Shown: positions 37,257 through 47,451, counted from the first letter of the stretch. The stretch is 64,000 nt of DNA from MED-G105 sp039025235 (GCA_039025235.1 JBCCOS010000016.1:1-64000); one strand, 5' to 3'. A program made the numbers and translations. The notes: generated from the letters alone by a model not told the origin.

Positions 37257-38789
37257 ATGACCCTTACTGGTAAAAACTTTATTGCTGGGGAACGCGTCTC
37301 ATCGGCTGAACAATTTAACGCAAAAGATGCAACAACTGGTGAATTTCTTGAGCCGCCATTTGCGATCGCATCCGATGCCGATGTTGCTGAGGCTTGTTGC
37401 AAGGCCGATGCAGCTTTTGATGAATTCAAGGATATGCCCGCTCAGGCGCGGGCAACTTTTATTGATGCAATTGCCGATACGATTGCCGATACCGGTGACG
37501 ACATTATAGATCGTGCCCAGAAGGAAACGGCATTACCACGCCCTCGGCTTGAGGGCGAGCGTGGTCGAACGGTTGGTCAACTGAAAATGTTCGCTAATCA
37601 GCTGAGGACGGACGATGTTCACGATAAACGTACGATTGCAAGTGACCCAAACCGAGCGCCGATACCGCAGCCAAAATTAGATTTTCGTCGCGTTGGGATT
37701 GGGCCAGTTGCTATCTTTGGCGCCTCAAATTTTCCGCTGGCATTCTCTGTCGCGGGTGGCGATACCGCGTCGGCACTCGCGGCGGGATGTCCGGTTGTTG
37801 TGAAAGGGCACCCGGCACACCCTGGGGTAAGTGAATATGTGGCAAAGGCGATTTTGAATGTTATTGAGCAGTTTAAATTACCCGCAGGCATATTTTCATT
37901 GGTGCACGGGGGAATCGAAACCGGTCAAGCATTAGTCCGTAATGACTATATTAAAGCGGTTGGCTTTACGGGCTCAAGGCGTGGTGGAAAAGCAATCATT
38001 GATCTTGCGGCGCAACGGCTGGAGCCAATACCTGTCTATGCTGAGATGAGCAGTATCAACCCTGTGATCTTCGCGCCGGGTGCCTTGGCGCAACGTGCTG
38101 AATCATTGGCTGAAGCATTTGTCGGGTCCCTGACACTCGGCGTCGGTCAATTTTGTACAAATCCAGGGCTCATCATCGCGATTGAAGGAAATGACTTCGA
38201 TCGGTTCAAGGCTTCTGCAATATCCGCATTGTCTCAAGTAACGCCCGTGCCTATGCTAACGCAGGAAATTAAATTAAACTTTGAGAGATGTGTTTCGGCT
38301 TTGAGGAATAACGCAGCAGTTTCGGAGGTTTCTTCGGACAATGATTCTACGGACTCAAAAGGTGCGAGTGGCGTTCTTTTTGAAACGACGGCTCATGCAT
38401 TTATCAATGATCGAACCCTACAAGATGAAGTTTTTGGTCCAGCTGCTGTGATCGTTCGGTGTAAAGACGAAGAAGAGGTCGCGGCAATTATGAAAGCGAT
38501 AGAGGGTCAATTGACAGCAAGCCTCCACCTCCAAGAACAAGATGAGGATGATATTTCTTTCGCAAGCGCTTTAAGGCCAGTTTTGGAAAGAAAGGTTGGT
38601 CGTTTGATTGTGAATGGATGGCCAACGGGTGTTGAGGTCTCACCAGCGATGGTGCATGGCGGTCCTTATCCCGCAACATCGGACGTTCGGACGTCGTCTG
38701 TTGGTACTATTGCGATTGAGCGGTTCTTACGTCCGGTTTGTTATCAGGATTTCCCTTCAGCACTATTACCTGAAACATTCCGTACATAG
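37257..38789 (+). CDS. 2-oxoglutarate semialdehyde (2,5-dioxopentanoate) dehydrogenase
   Basis: A 510-aa NAD(P)-dependent aldehyde dehydrogenase of the ketoglutarate-semialdehyde branch. N-terminal GKNFIAGE, the cofactor region GIGPVAIFGASNFPLAF, GFTGSRRGG, general-base Glu263 in PVYAEMSSINPV and nucleophile Cys300 in GVGQFCTNPG are all visible. It would finish hydroxyproline breakdown by making 2-oxoglutarate. It starts 5 bp after the GntR stop. A 7-bp stem with a 5-base loop (GACCAGT/ACTGGTC, 38800-38818) follows its stop. Confidence 0.92.
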   Translation: MTLTGKNFIAGERVSSAEQFNAKDATTGEFLEPPFAIASDADVAEACCKADAAFDEFKDMPAQARATFIDAIADTIADTGDDIIDRAQKETALPRPRLEGERGRTVGQLKMFANQLRTDDVHDKRTIASDPNRAPIPQPKLDFRRVGIGPVAIFGASNFPLAFSVAGGDTASALAAGCPVVVKGHPAHPGVSEYVAKAILNVIEQFKLPAGIFSLVHGGIETGQALVRNDYIKAVGFTGSRRGGKAIIDLAAQRLEPIPVYAEMSSINPVIFAPGALAQRAESLAEAFVGSLTLGVGQFCTNPGLIIAIEGNDFDRFKASAISALSQVTPVPMLTQEIKLNFERCVSALRNNAAVSEVSSDNDSTDSKGASGVLFETTAHAFINDRTLQDEVFGPAAVIVRCKDEEEVAAIMKAIEGQLTASLHLQEQDEDDISFASALRPVLERKVGRLIVNGWPTGVEVSPAMVHGGPYPATSDVRTSSVGTIAIERFLRPVCYQDFPSALLPETFRT

Positions 38790-38887
38790 AATATTTTCCG
38801 ACCAGTTGGCTACTGGTCCATGGGTCAGGAAATCGGAATAATCAAAGGCCTAAAGCCGTTCAGCGATAAAATATTGAAAGTAAAGGC

Positions 38888-38993
38888 CTTAAAGCGCCTC
38901 CGTTTCAATTGGAATCGGAAGGGCGCTTTAAGTTGTTGATTTTACGCATTTCCTTCACGCTAACCGCACACACTTGGCTTGCAAAGGCTTTAG
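38888..38993. repeat. Intergenic repeat, modules A + B
   Basis: Module A is a hairpin with perfect 11-bp arms CTTAAAGCGCC / GGCGCTTTAAG (38888-38932) around TTTCAATTGGAATCGG. Module B (38946-38993) nearly repeats the element at 9345-9392. It lies between convergent genes and supplies the TAA stop of the serine hydrolase on the minus strand. Confidence 0.75.
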
Positions 38994-40969
38994 TGTTGGA
39001 GTCCAATTAGATTGAATAAAAACATTGCTGGCCAGGCGGCGATCGCGCCAAGAGCCAGTAGGCTTAAATGCATTTTTATCAGTACTGCTCTTTTCCCGCC
39101 TCCATAAAGGCCGCGGGCCCAAGCGACAATAGAACTAGCAACAACGGCTAATCCAAGCAGAAAATAGACATTCATCAATAATACGGCCGTTACAACTCTT
39201 GTTGTGTTGCCGTTGTAATAATCCACCTCAAGAATACCATCTTGTCGCTCATATCCAAAGAAAATCAGTATCGGTAGTATAACGACACAGATGCCTAGAC
39301 CTAATGATAGCCATTTGATGCGGCTTTCGAGATTTTGGTATTGACCCCATGCCAGAGCGAGTAAGGCAGAGAGCGTTACTCCAAAACTGATATACAATCC
39401 AGCATTTGCGAGCTTTGGGTTTTTTAATCCATTGCTCTTTCGCTTCGCAAAGCTAACATGTTGGTAAAGGAAGATCTCACCATTGGGTTGTAATTGCCGA
39501 AAAATCGCACGGCTTTGCTCGTAAAAACGCTCGTTACTATTTTGCTTGGCATCGTAAACCCCTGGTGCACGTTTAAAGAAAGTTTTCCCATCAATAATGA
39601 GCTCGCCTTCTTTATCGCCCAGCTTAACGTCTGTTGTGCTAGTCTCCATGATGGTCGAATATGAACGAAGAGATCGGCGCTCAGTCCAATACGTCCCGGG
39701 CAGATCCCGATCATTGTTTGCCATGCCAGCAACACTTTCATCAGCATCAACTTTGGGGAGGACTTCCTCCCCAAGTATTGCCTTAGGGAGAGCGTAGAGG
39801 TTTGCGCTTTCCCCTTTGGGCCCTTTATCGTTTTTAATGAGGCGTCCTTTACCGAAGACCTTTGCAATAGTGTCACCAATCGTCGGAGAAAGATCCCCGC
39901 GCAAAATAGTCACAACAAAGCCGGCTTTGCTTTCCGGTAAAATACCCATCAAACTCACTGTTCCGGGCAAACCACATCCGTGGCTGACCATCAATTCGTT
40001 TCCAAAGGTGTTACGGTAAAAGTGGAGCCCCATGCCCGGGTCTGATGCGTGATGACCAGAGTGACGAGCATGGAGTGATCGGCGCCCGTTTGCGGATAAT
40101 ACGTCTGGGTATGTCTTAGCGTCTTCGTCCGCATGCAGCGCTACGTATTTCAGCATATCTCTGGTGGATGTAATAAGCCCTCCAGAGGGTGCTGTCAGTG
40201 GGTGTTTGGGAAAAAACTTAACGTCTTGAAGTGAACCATCTGGATAGATCGCATACGGTTGCGCTAGATTTGGCGGCTTTTCCAATGAATGGTGCATAAG
40301 TGCCGTATCCATGCCCAGTGGTTCGAAAATATTTTCATCGATATACGCCGCAAACGTCTGATTAGTGATATCCTCAATGGCCAATCCTTCTACCGCCACG
40401 CCGAGATTCGCATAGATGCCAACCGTGCCTGGCTTTCGTTCGATGTTTTCTAAAAACACCCTTTTAATTGACTCTGCATCTACTGGTACCCGGATTTCTT
40501 TATTTGTAGCCTGAGGTGTGTTGTGACCAGCCATGCCCGAGCTGTGGGTCATTAGTTGTCGGAACGTGACGTCGTCGCCGTAAGGTGGTGGTAATTGATA
40601 GCGTTTTAGGTATTTGTTGACCGGGTCATCAAGCGACGCAATCAAACCTCGTTCGACTAATTGCATTAATGCCGTTGCCGTCATCGTTTTTGAGGTGGAG
40701 CACATCCGAAAACGGCTTTGTTCCGGGTCTAGAGGGATTTGTTTTTGTTGATCTTGCCAGCCATACGCTTTCAAAAATAAGACGTCATTATCTTGTATAA
40801 GGCCGACGGAAGCTCCATTGATTTTTTTGTTCGAGAGGGCCGTCTCGAAATATTCGTCCGCCCAGGTCTCAATCTCTTTTCGGTCGAATTCTGTTCTAGC
40901 GTGAACAGGTTCGATTGTGCCCATCAACAAGCAAACGAAAAGCAAGAGTTTTGTAAGATGGTTTTCCAT
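38990..40969 (-). CDS. Beta-lactamase-family serine hydrolase with C-terminal membrane domain
   Basis: A 659-aa exported protein. The signal peptide is MENHLTKLLLFVCLLMGTIE and on, ending near VHA. The class C beta-lactamase/penicillin-binding fold covers about residues 25-360, with the SxxK nucleophile in MCSTSKTM, YAN in GIYANLG and HGCGLPG. The C-terminal quarter carries four or five hydrophobic helices (ISFGVTLSALLALAWG onward), anchoring it in the inner membrane. The substrate is unknown: peptidase or esterase activity on D-amino-acid peptides is possible. A TTG five codons upstream is an alternative start. Confidence 0.85.
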   Translation of the reverse strand: MENHLTKLLLFVCLLMGTIEPVHARTEFDRKEIETWADEYFETALSNKKINGASVGLIQDNDVLFLKAYGWQDQQKQIPLDPEQSRFRMCSTSKTMTATALMQLVERGLIASLDDPVNKYLKRYQLPPPYGDDVTFRQLMTHSSGMAGHNTPQATNKEIRVPVDAESIKRVFLENIERKPGTVGIYANLGVAVEGLAIEDITNQTFAAYIDENIFEPLGMDTALMHHSLEKPPNLAQPYAIYPDGSLQDVKFFPKHPLTAPSGGLITSTRDMLKYVALHADEDAKTYPDVLSANGRRSLHARHSGHHASDPGMGLHFYRNTFGNELMVSHGCGLPGTVSLMGILPESKAGFVVTILRGDLSPTIGDTIAKVFGKGRLIKNDKGPKGESANLYALPKAILGEEVLPKVDADESVAGMANNDRDLPGTYWTERRSLRSYSTIMETSTTDVKLGDKEGELIIDGKTFFKRAPGVYDAKQNSNERFYEQSRAIFRQLQPNGEIFLYQHVSFAKRKSNGLKNPKLANAGLYISFGVTLSALLALAWGQYQNLESRIKWLSLGLGICVVILPILIFFGYERQDGILEVDYYNGNTTRVVTAVLLMNVYFLLGLAVVASSIVAWARGLYGGGKRAVLIKMHLSLLALGAIAAWPAMFLFNLIGLQH

Positions 40970-41560
40970 AGTCGAGTGACTCAAAATTGGGACTAGCGCA
41001 TTGCGTGTTGTTCGGTTTATGCGTCAAAAGCAACGCGTGATTTTTCAGCCATCGTACGGTAACGATTGCCGTTGCTGGCGAAAAGCTTCTTCAACAGGAG
41101 CTTAAATAGAGTCCTATACGTTCTCGATGTATGCCCATGGGGTGTTACAGCGTGTCAACCTGGTAATGACCTTGAACGGGCCATTGGATTTAATTATGCG
41201 CAATCGACGTTTTTTCGTGCAACTCTCGCAGCAATGTATCGCCATACCGTCAGGTATTCTAGAAATGGCTTGACGAGTTTGCCGTCTTTCTATTGCTAAG
41301 GGATAGAAATTTCGCGCTAACCCCAACCAAGTATTTCCATTGATTGTTTGGCTATTTTGTTCACTTCGAAAGCTGTCGTGACGCGATTATCCATAATTAC
41401 TCCCTTAAAGTGTCAAGAATTCCGCTGAACTGAAAAAAATCCGTAAAATTTTTACGGGTTTTGGCGGTGGGCGGCGTCTTCAAGATATTAGTGGATGTGA
41501 GCGCCTTGCATGCACCCACTACTCTATGCACGCCAATTTGATGCATGCTGGGGATGGGTT
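40970..41560. other. 591-bp intergenic region between serine hydrolase and TonB receptor
   Basis: No supported gene; short frames here look random. It holds the divergent promoters. The notable element is the inverted repeat at 41439-41457. Confidence 0.5.
41439..41457. promoter_or_regulatory. Inverted repeat upstream of TonB receptor, shared 13-mer
   Basis: CCGTAAA-ATT-TTTACGG, flanked by A- and T-runs. The 13 bases ATCCGTAAAATTT recur exactly at 55355-55367 upstream of the FecI-type sigma gene. It could be a regulator site or a small terminator. Confidence 0.4.
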
Positions 41561-43672
41561 TTGAGAAATTCCAAACGAGGAAGAGGGAATGGAACGTCGC
41601 AAGCGCATGTTTTGGCATGCGGTCTGATGGCGACGATGGCATTACAATATCCGGCCTTGTCCCAAAGTTTGTCGCGCGACGAGGGAGGTGATCAACTAAT
41701 AAAAGATGATGGCCTGGAAATTTATGATCGACCTTTCTTTGATCGGTTTTTCCCCCAGACTGCGTTGGACATGTTGGTGCGTGTTCCAGGGTTTAATATT
41801 ACATCGGGTGAGACGCTACGGGGCTTTGGTAGTGCCGCAGGAAACGTTCTGATCGACGGGGAAAGACCAAGCATTAAATCAGGAAGCTTGGAAGAGTTTC
41901 TTCGTCGGATACCTGCTGATGCGGTTGAACGGATTGAGATTACGCGCGGGGCGCAGCGTGCTGGTGAAACGGCGGGGCAGAGCCTAACAGCGAATGTCGT
42001 TCGAGCGTTGCAGACAGCGGCGGGCACTTGGTCGGCAGAACTTGAGCGCAATGCTGAAGGGCTCATCTATCCGCGTGGAGAAGTCTCGCTAACGGCGCCG
42101 ATTGGTGCCTGGAAGACAACGACCCGTATTAATGCATTCTGGGAACAATTCGTCTTTACTGATTTTGATCGTCTCAGTATCGATGCCGATGGTCGATTAC
42201 AGGTGTTTGAAGAGGAGGCTCTGCCGTCGACCTTACGCGATGCATTCATCGCAACTGAAGCGAAACGCCCCTTTAAAGGGGGGACGCTAACGCTCAACGG
42301 CCGTTTCGGTAATAGCAAATTCTATCAGGAAACGGAACGCGATGGTTTTATCGGTCGCCCCCCAAGTGGTCTGCCTGATCGCCGCACGGATATCCGTTTT
42401 GATTCTGAGTTTTGGGAAGGTGAATTGAGCGCCGATTGGACGCGAACACTTTCCGACAAGTGGTCGTTTAAACTTCTGGCGCTCAGTTCCTTTCGCGATG
42501 CGGTCCAAGCTGCGCAAGACGTTGTTGCCGAGCCGGTCGATGGCCCCCGCTCGATCAGCCGATTTCGGTCCGAACAGGTTCCAATCGAGTTATTGTCGCG
42601 CGTCACGCTTGGTCAGGTTGACGGCGATTTACGGCCTGAGTTCGGGGGAGAAATTGCTTATAACAGGCTCAGCTCAACAATTGCACTTGAAACAGAGGAT
42701 GCAATTGGTGTTCAACCGACATTATTGCCAGCATCTGATATTGTTGTTGAGGAGTTGCGCGGCGAGGCCTTTGCTAATCTCGCCTGGGCTGTAACACCGC
42801 GTTGGACGGCAGAAGTCGGGCTTGCCGTGGAGACGTCACAAATCACTGTAAGCGGTGACGCTCAAGGGGAAAGCCGCTTTACCTTCTTAAAACCCTCGCT
42901 TGCGATAACCAGTCAGCTAACTGACGAAATTCAGATTCGTGCAACAGTGCGGCGTACGGTAGGGCAACTTGATTTTAATGATTTTGCTGCTTCGGCTAAC
43001 GCCGAAGATGATCGATTACTGGGTGGCAATCCTAATCTTGGTCCGGATCAAACAACGCGTGCAAGTCTGACAGCTGACTTCCGTGTTGCTTCTGGCGCTG
43101 CGCTCAATCTTGAGGTCTTTCAGGAATGGCGTGAAGACGTCCTTGAGCAGACCATTTTACCATCCGGTGCGTTTGGTGTTGCGAACTTAGGATCGGCACA
43201 AGCCGCCGGTCTAAATGCAGATCTTAGTCTTCCGCTTCGTTTTATCATTCCCGGTGGCCTTTTAGAGGCTGATATTGCCTTTATCAATACGTCTTTTGAT
43301 GATCCAATAACCGGTCAAATACGCAACGTTACCGACTTTGAAAATCCACTCATTGATATCGACTTCAGACAGGACTTGCCAAGGCTCCGGTTTGCATGGG
43401 GCTTTCGCTATGAGCCACCCACGAACATCGAGAATTTCTTTGTAGACGAAGCGATCTTTAGTTCTCGCGGAAGCAATTGGACTGGTTTTATCGAAACGAC
43501 CCGCTTCTTCGGCGTGAAGTCCCAATTAGAGGTGCGCAATATTGATGGCCAAGAGTTTCCGCGTGAGCGGCTATTTTTCTTTCCTGATCGTGGGGGTGAA
43601 TTCATCGGTTCAGAAATCATCGATCGCCGCCGCGGAGCATTCATAAAACTGACAATCACAGACCAATTTTAG
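41561..43672 (+). CDS. TonB-dependent receptor plug/barrel protein
   Basis: An outer-membrane protein of about 703 aa. A signal peptide follows from TTG 41561 (RNSKRGRGNGTSQ, then a hydrophobic stretch ending ALSQS). GGGGA at 41550-41554 supports that start; an upstream ATG at 41510 gives a poorer leader. The plug domain includes LDMLVRVPGFNI, GSAAGNVLIDGERPS and ADAVERIEITRG. The remainder is beta-strand rich and ends in TITDQF, with the terminal Phe of outer-membrane barrels. It has no N-terminal signalling domain of the FecA type. The ligand is unknown. A second receptor follows after 17 bp. Confidence 0.83.
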   Translation: MRNSKRGRGNGTSQAHVLACGLMATMALQYPALSQSLSRDEGGDQLIKDDGLEIYDRPFFDRFFPQTALDMLVRVPGFNITSGETLRGFGSAAGNVLIDGERPSIKSGSLEEFLRRIPADAVERIEITRGAQRAGETAGQSLTANVVRALQTAAGTWSAELERNAEGLIYPRGEVSLTAPIGAWKTTTRINAFWEQFVFTDFDRLSIDADGRLQVFEEEALPSTLRDAFIATEAKRPFKGGTLTLNGRFGNSKFYQETERDGFIGRPPSGLPDRRTDIRFDSEFWEGELSADWTRTLSDKWSFKLLALSSFRDAVQAAQDVVAEPVDGPRSISRFRSEQVPIELLSRVTLGQVDGDLRPEFGGEIAYNRLSSTIALETEDAIGVQPTLLPASDIVVEELRGEAFANLAWAVTPRWTAEVGLAVETSQITVSGDAQGESRFTFLKPSLAITSQLTDEIQIRATVRRTVGQLDFNDFAASANAEDDRLLGGNPNLGPDQTTRASLTADFRVASGAALNLEVFQEWREDVLEQTILPSGAFGVANLGSAQAAGLNADLSLPLRFIIPGGLLEADIAFINTSFDDPITGQIRNVTDFENPLIDIDFRQDLPRLRFAWGFRYEPPTNIENFFVDEAIFSSRGSNWTGFIETTRFFGVKSQLEVRNIDGQEFPRERLFFFPDRGGEFIGSEIIDRRRGAFIKLTITDQF

Positions 43673-43689
43673 TAAAGGGGAACAGTAAA

Positions 43690-46077
43690 ATGAACCAGGG
43701 TCTTTTGTTAAAAACACTCATCGTGTCGAGTACAGCTCTAACATCGTTCAATGTAAAAGCTGTTGCGCAGGATGCTGATAGCACTTTGAGGCGGGACGAA
43801 ATCGTAGTGACCGCCAATAAGCGTGAACAACCATTAAGCACTGTCGCGGGCAGTGTTGCAGCAATCACGCGGGACCAGATCGAGCTCATTGGGGCTCAGG
43901 ATGCAACAGCTTTTCTTGGGAGGGTTGCAGGGCTCTCAATTGAGACAAGCCAACCTGGTTTCAATCGATTTGTAATTCGCGGGGTCAATGCCGGCGGTCA
44001 ATTCGGCTTTAGGCAGGGCTCAGGCACCGCTCTCTATTTTGACGATACGCCACTTACAACGCGTGCGAATTTCTTTTTTGCAAGTCCTGATATTAATCTC
44101 TTCGATTTGGAACGCGTTGAGGTCTTACGCGGACCGCAGGGTACGCTCTTTGGCTCCAGTGCGATCGGCGGCGCAGTCCGCGCGGTACCACGGCGACCAG
44201 ATTACACAACATTTTCCGGAAGTCTTGAAGGGGAGGGGTCTTATACGCGTGATGCAGGTGATCCGAACTATGCGGTTCGGGCCTCATTAAATATGCCAAT
44301 TATTGATGATAAGCTTGCACTACGCATCGTGGGCGAGCAAATGCGTAATGATGGTTTTATAGACGCGGTTCTAATTACGGGGCGAGACTTTATAAAAGAA
44401 GCTGAGACAGCTCCGCGAATTAGAGATTATAATGATCAGGAACGGACAACAATACGCGCCGCACTTGGTTGGCAGGCAAACAACTGGCTCGAGGTCACGC
44501 CGTCGGTACTCTTTCAGAACAACCGAGCAGGCGGAGCAGGGGATTTTGCGCTGAATGCGTTTGGTAATTCCGACCGGGCAACGATCTTCGAGTTCAATCC
44601 TGCATTCGAAGCTGATGGCCGTGATTATGAATTCGTCGATGACGAGCTTTTCATAGGGACTATCAAGGCAGAGGCCGCCTTGGACATGTTGGGTGGCTTA
44701 TCCCTTGTCAGTGTGACCTCCTATCAAGATCGCACAGCAAGTGCTCGCGATGATGCTATCGCCGCAAATGGTGGCTTTGTTGCTGCCTATGGCCTTGGTT
44801 CAGGCTTTGATGGTGTTGATCCTTTCTTTTCTGAATTCGGCACAGAGGTTCAGCAAATCACCCAAGAGTTACGCGTGGTGACGACAGGTGCGCAGCGCCT
44901 TCAATTTGTTGGCGGATTATATTTCAATCAGCTCGATCAAACCGACACGATTGTTTATAGTTTCGAAGGAGCATCTCAAGCAACTTTCGATAACTTTGGT
45001 ATCGTGACCGCGGAAGCTTTTGATGGGCGCGACGAATTTCGAGAAGATGAGCATGCGATCTTCGCGAATGCTGAATATGCGATAACTGATAAGTTAAAAG
45101 TTACAGCTGGTGCGCGTCTTACTTATTATGAACAAGTTCTTTCGCGCGGGGCCGCATTCCCGGCATTTGATGACCCTGGAGACCTAAATAACCCAAGCAT
45201 TCTGCGCGCAGAAGAAACAAAACTTACGCCGCGTGCGATCATTTCCTATGAACCGCGAGATGGCCTGCTATTATATACGTCCGCTGCCGAGGGGTTTCGC
45301 ACCGGTGGGGGCAATCCGCCAGAGAACCTTAGGGGAGGGTGTCCCAATCGAACAGATTTTCCTGAACAGCCAGATCAGTTTGATGCTGATAGTGCGTGGT
45401 CCTACGAGATAGGAGGAAAGTTCCAAAGCCCTGACGGATCCTTTAGCTTGAATGCCACGGCATTCCGCGTCGATTGGAGTGATATTCAAACCGCCGTGCT
45501 TTTTACATGCAGTGACAACTCTGTCATTTCCTTCGTTGATAATGCTGGCGATGCGAGAATCGAAGGCGTAGAGCTCGAAGCAAATCTCGCTGTTTCGCCA
45601 GAGCTGACGTTTTTTACGGCTATTGGCTATACAAATGACCGGTTTACCGAAAGCGTACCGGAGGCCGGCGCCGTCGACGGCGAGCCATTGGGCTATGTTC
45701 CTGAATGGACAGCAAATATTGGCGTCAACTATGAGGCAACGCGGCCAATTTTTGGTGCATGGCGCCCCTATGCGACCGCAGATTACCGATTCGTCGCTTC
45801 CCGAGATGATCCAAACTTTGGGCAACGATCAGACCCTGATTTTGGCATTGATTTACCGGCTCAGAACATCCTTGATGCGAGGGTCGGAATACGTCACAAA
45901 AGCGTCGATGTCTCTCTATTTGCCCGTAATTTAGCGGATGAAGACGTTGCGTTACAGCAACTCGGTCTGTTCGCTCCAGACGCATTCCAACCGACTGGCT
46001 TTGATACGAGGGGGCTCAGGGAAAATATTGTATTGAGACCCCGAACAATTGGCGTTTCTGCAAGGGTAAAGTTCTAG
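43690..46077 (+). CDS. TonB-dependent receptor
   Basis: A 795-aa outer-membrane active transporter. A signal peptide ends near VKAVAQ. The TonB box DEIVVTANKRE comes next, then the plug (LGRVAGLSIETS, DLERVEVLRGPQGTLFGSSAIGGAVR) and a 22-strand-type barrel ending GVSARVKF. It belongs to the broad group used for siderophores, vitamins or oligosaccharides in alphaproteobacteria; the cargo is not evident. It shares its last base with the GTG of the ABC ATPase (TAGTG), so receptor and ATPase are translationally coupled. Confidence 0.92.
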   Translation: MNQGLLLKTLIVSSTALTSFNVKAVAQDADSTLRRDEIVVTANKREQPLSTVAGSVAAITRDQIELIGAQDATAFLGRVAGLSIETSQPGFNRFVIRGVNAGGQFGFRQGSGTALYFDDTPLTTRANFFFASPDINLFDLERVEVLRGPQGTLFGSSAIGGAVRAVPRRPDYTTFSGSLEGEGSYTRDAGDPNYAVRASLNMPIIDDKLALRIVGEQMRNDGFIDAVLITGRDFIKEAETAPRIRDYNDQERTTIRAALGWQANNWLEVTPSVLFQNNRAGGAGDFALNAFGNSDRATIFEFNPAFEADGRDYEFVDDELFIGTIKAEAALDMLGGLSLVSVTSYQDRTASARDDAIAANGGFVAAYGLGSGFDGVDPFFSEFGTEVQQITQELRVVTTGAQRLQFVGGLYFNQLDQTDTIVYSFEGASQATFDNFGIVTAEAFDGRDEFREDEHAIFANAEYAITDKLKVTAGARLTYYEQVLSRGAAFPAFDDPGDLNNPSILRAEETKLTPRAIISYEPRDGLLLYTSAAEGFRTGGGNPPENLRGGCPNRTDFPEQPDQFDADSAWSYEIGGKFQSPDGSFSLNATAFRVDWSDIQTAVLFTCSDNSVISFVDNAGDARIEGVELEANLAVSPELTFFTAIGYTNDRFTESVPEAGAVDGEPLGYVPEWTANIGVNYEATRPIFGAWRPYATADYRFVASRDDPNFGQRSDPDFGIDLPAQNILDARVGIRHKSVDVSLFARNLADEDVALQQLGLFAPDAFQPTGFDTRGLRENIVLRPRTIGVSARVKF

Positions 46078-46808
46078 TGAAACAGCAAACACGTTTGGAA
46101 GCACAAGGGCTGACAAAGCGGTATGGCGACGTCTTGGCGCTTGATGGTCTGAACTTAACTGTGAGCGCCGGCGAAAATGTATGTCTGCTCGGCGCGAATG
46201 GTGCGGGTAAGACAACGACGCTTAACTTATTTCTTGGTTTTACGTCCCCGAGTGCCGGAAGAGCCTTGGTATCCGGGCAAGACGTATCGGATGATCCGCA
46301 TGCCGCGCGAAAGAAATTGGGCTATGTGGCCGAAGTTGTAAGCGTTTATCCGACTTTAACGGGGGCGGAGAACCTTGAGTTCTTCGCGCGGCTCGGTGGT
46401 CGTCATGTTGATACCGAGAAACGTGATGCAATACTCGAACGTCAGCGTTTTCCCTTGGGTCAGTTGCATGCGCGTGCGGGCGATTACTCCAAAGGTATGC
46501 GTCAAAAGCTGGGCCTTGCGATCGCTCTAATGAAAGGAGCTGAGGCTATTCTACTTGATGAGCCTCTTTCGGGGTTGGATCCAGCTGCCTCGAATGATCT
46601 GGTTACGGTCATGACAGAAACGGCGAAGGAAGGCACAACATTTCTGGTTTCAACGCATGATATTTTTCGAGCGAAAGAGGTCGCGGATCGTATTGGTATT
46701 ATGCGCCGGGGAAAACTTGTTGATATCGTTGCTACGGATGATTTGAGCGCAAAAGAACTCGAACAGCTTTATCTTACGCATATGAAGGAAAGTACAGAAC
46801 CCGCCTAA
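46077..46808 (+). CDS. ABC transporter ATP-binding protein
   Basis: A 243-aa nucleotide-binding subunit with Walker A GANGAGKTTT, signature YSKGMRQKLGLA, Walker B AILLDEPLSGLDP and H-loop STHD. The short form and the D-loop sequence are like ATPases of ABC-2 exporters. GTG start overlaps the receptor stop. Its probable membrane partners are the two ABC-2 permeases at 50783-53538, 4 kb downstream, with an unrelated metal-uptake-like module in between. Confidence 0.92.
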   Translation: MKQQTRLEAQGLTKRYGDVLALDGLNLTVSAGENVCLLGANGAGKTTTLNLFLGFTSPSAGRALVSGQDVSDDPHAARKKLGYVAEVVSVYPTLTGAENLEFFARLGGRHVDTEKRDAILERQRFPLGQLHARAGDYSKGMRQKLGLAIALMKGAEAILLDEPLSGLDPAASNDLVTVMTETAKEGTTFLVSTHDIFRAKEVADRIGIMRRGKLVDIVATDDLSAKELEQLYLTHMKESTEPA

Positions 46809-47061
46809 TGACTTCCATTACCGGTCTCTTAGCTTACATTTCGTATCGTATTTCTCGAATGGGATACATTGCAGTTGTCACATGTCTTTCAGCATTTCCA
46901 GATCAAGTGGCTTTCTTAATGGCTAATGGGCCACGTGTAAGGCAATACGCACAATCAAAACGTCAAGCATGGCCCATGAATCCTAATCAATGTGCCATGC
47001 TACAGACGGATATCTGTCGACGGTACTCGATTTTCCGTGTGATGGTGGTATATGGCGTGGG

Positions 47062-47451
47062 ATGCGCCGTGACGTTTGGATCAGATGGGGAAATCCCGTT
47101 CTTGCCATTGCACTGGTCCTTCAACTCCTTGGACCAGTGAACCCGGTCGCTCGTGCAGACTTTCCTTTTGATGTCTATTCCTTCGTCTGTGCTTCTACGG
47201 ATGAAAGAGGCGTTGGCTTAGCGGCGACTGACAGTCGTGATGCCACTGATAACGAACACCATGACCAGGAAGACGTTGGCGAGCACTGTCCACTCTGTAC
47301 GGTTGGCGCTTCGGCTGTCTTACCCGCCCCATCGATCAAGGGCTTTGCGGTCTACGCGTCCCAAACGCTTCGTATTGATCGACTGGTTTCGCGCCATTCA
47401 GTTGGCGCCACGGGCCCACCACTGGGGGGACGTGCTCCCCCTTTACTTTGA
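47062..47451 (+). CDS. DUF2946-like secreted/membrane protein
   Basis: A 129-aa protein with an N-terminal signal or anchor (NPVLAIALVLQLLGPVNPVARA), a His/Asp-rich middle (NEHHDQEDVGEHCPLC) and an end in GPPLGGRAPPLL. The EHCPLC motif and the RAPP-type tail are what I associate with DUF2946 proteins, often found near TonB receptors and copper genes. The His/Cys cluster suggests metal binding. The start is not sure: the frame is open from 46990 and no strong ribosome site is seen. The siderophore-type receptor follows after 67 bp. Confidence 0.68.
   Translation: MRRDVWIRWGNPVLAIALVLQLLGPVNPVARADFPFDVYSFVCASTDERGVGLAATDSRDATDNEHHDQEDVGEHCPLCTVGASAVLPAPSIKGFAVYASQTLRIDRLVSRHSVGATGPPLGGRAPPLL

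Noticed and set aside
46808..47140. 110-codon frame whose ATG overlaps the ABC ATPase stop (TAATG)
   Set aside because: The overlap looks like translational coupling, but the protein has no recognisable domain or helix pattern. It also overlaps the better-supported DUF2946-like frame.
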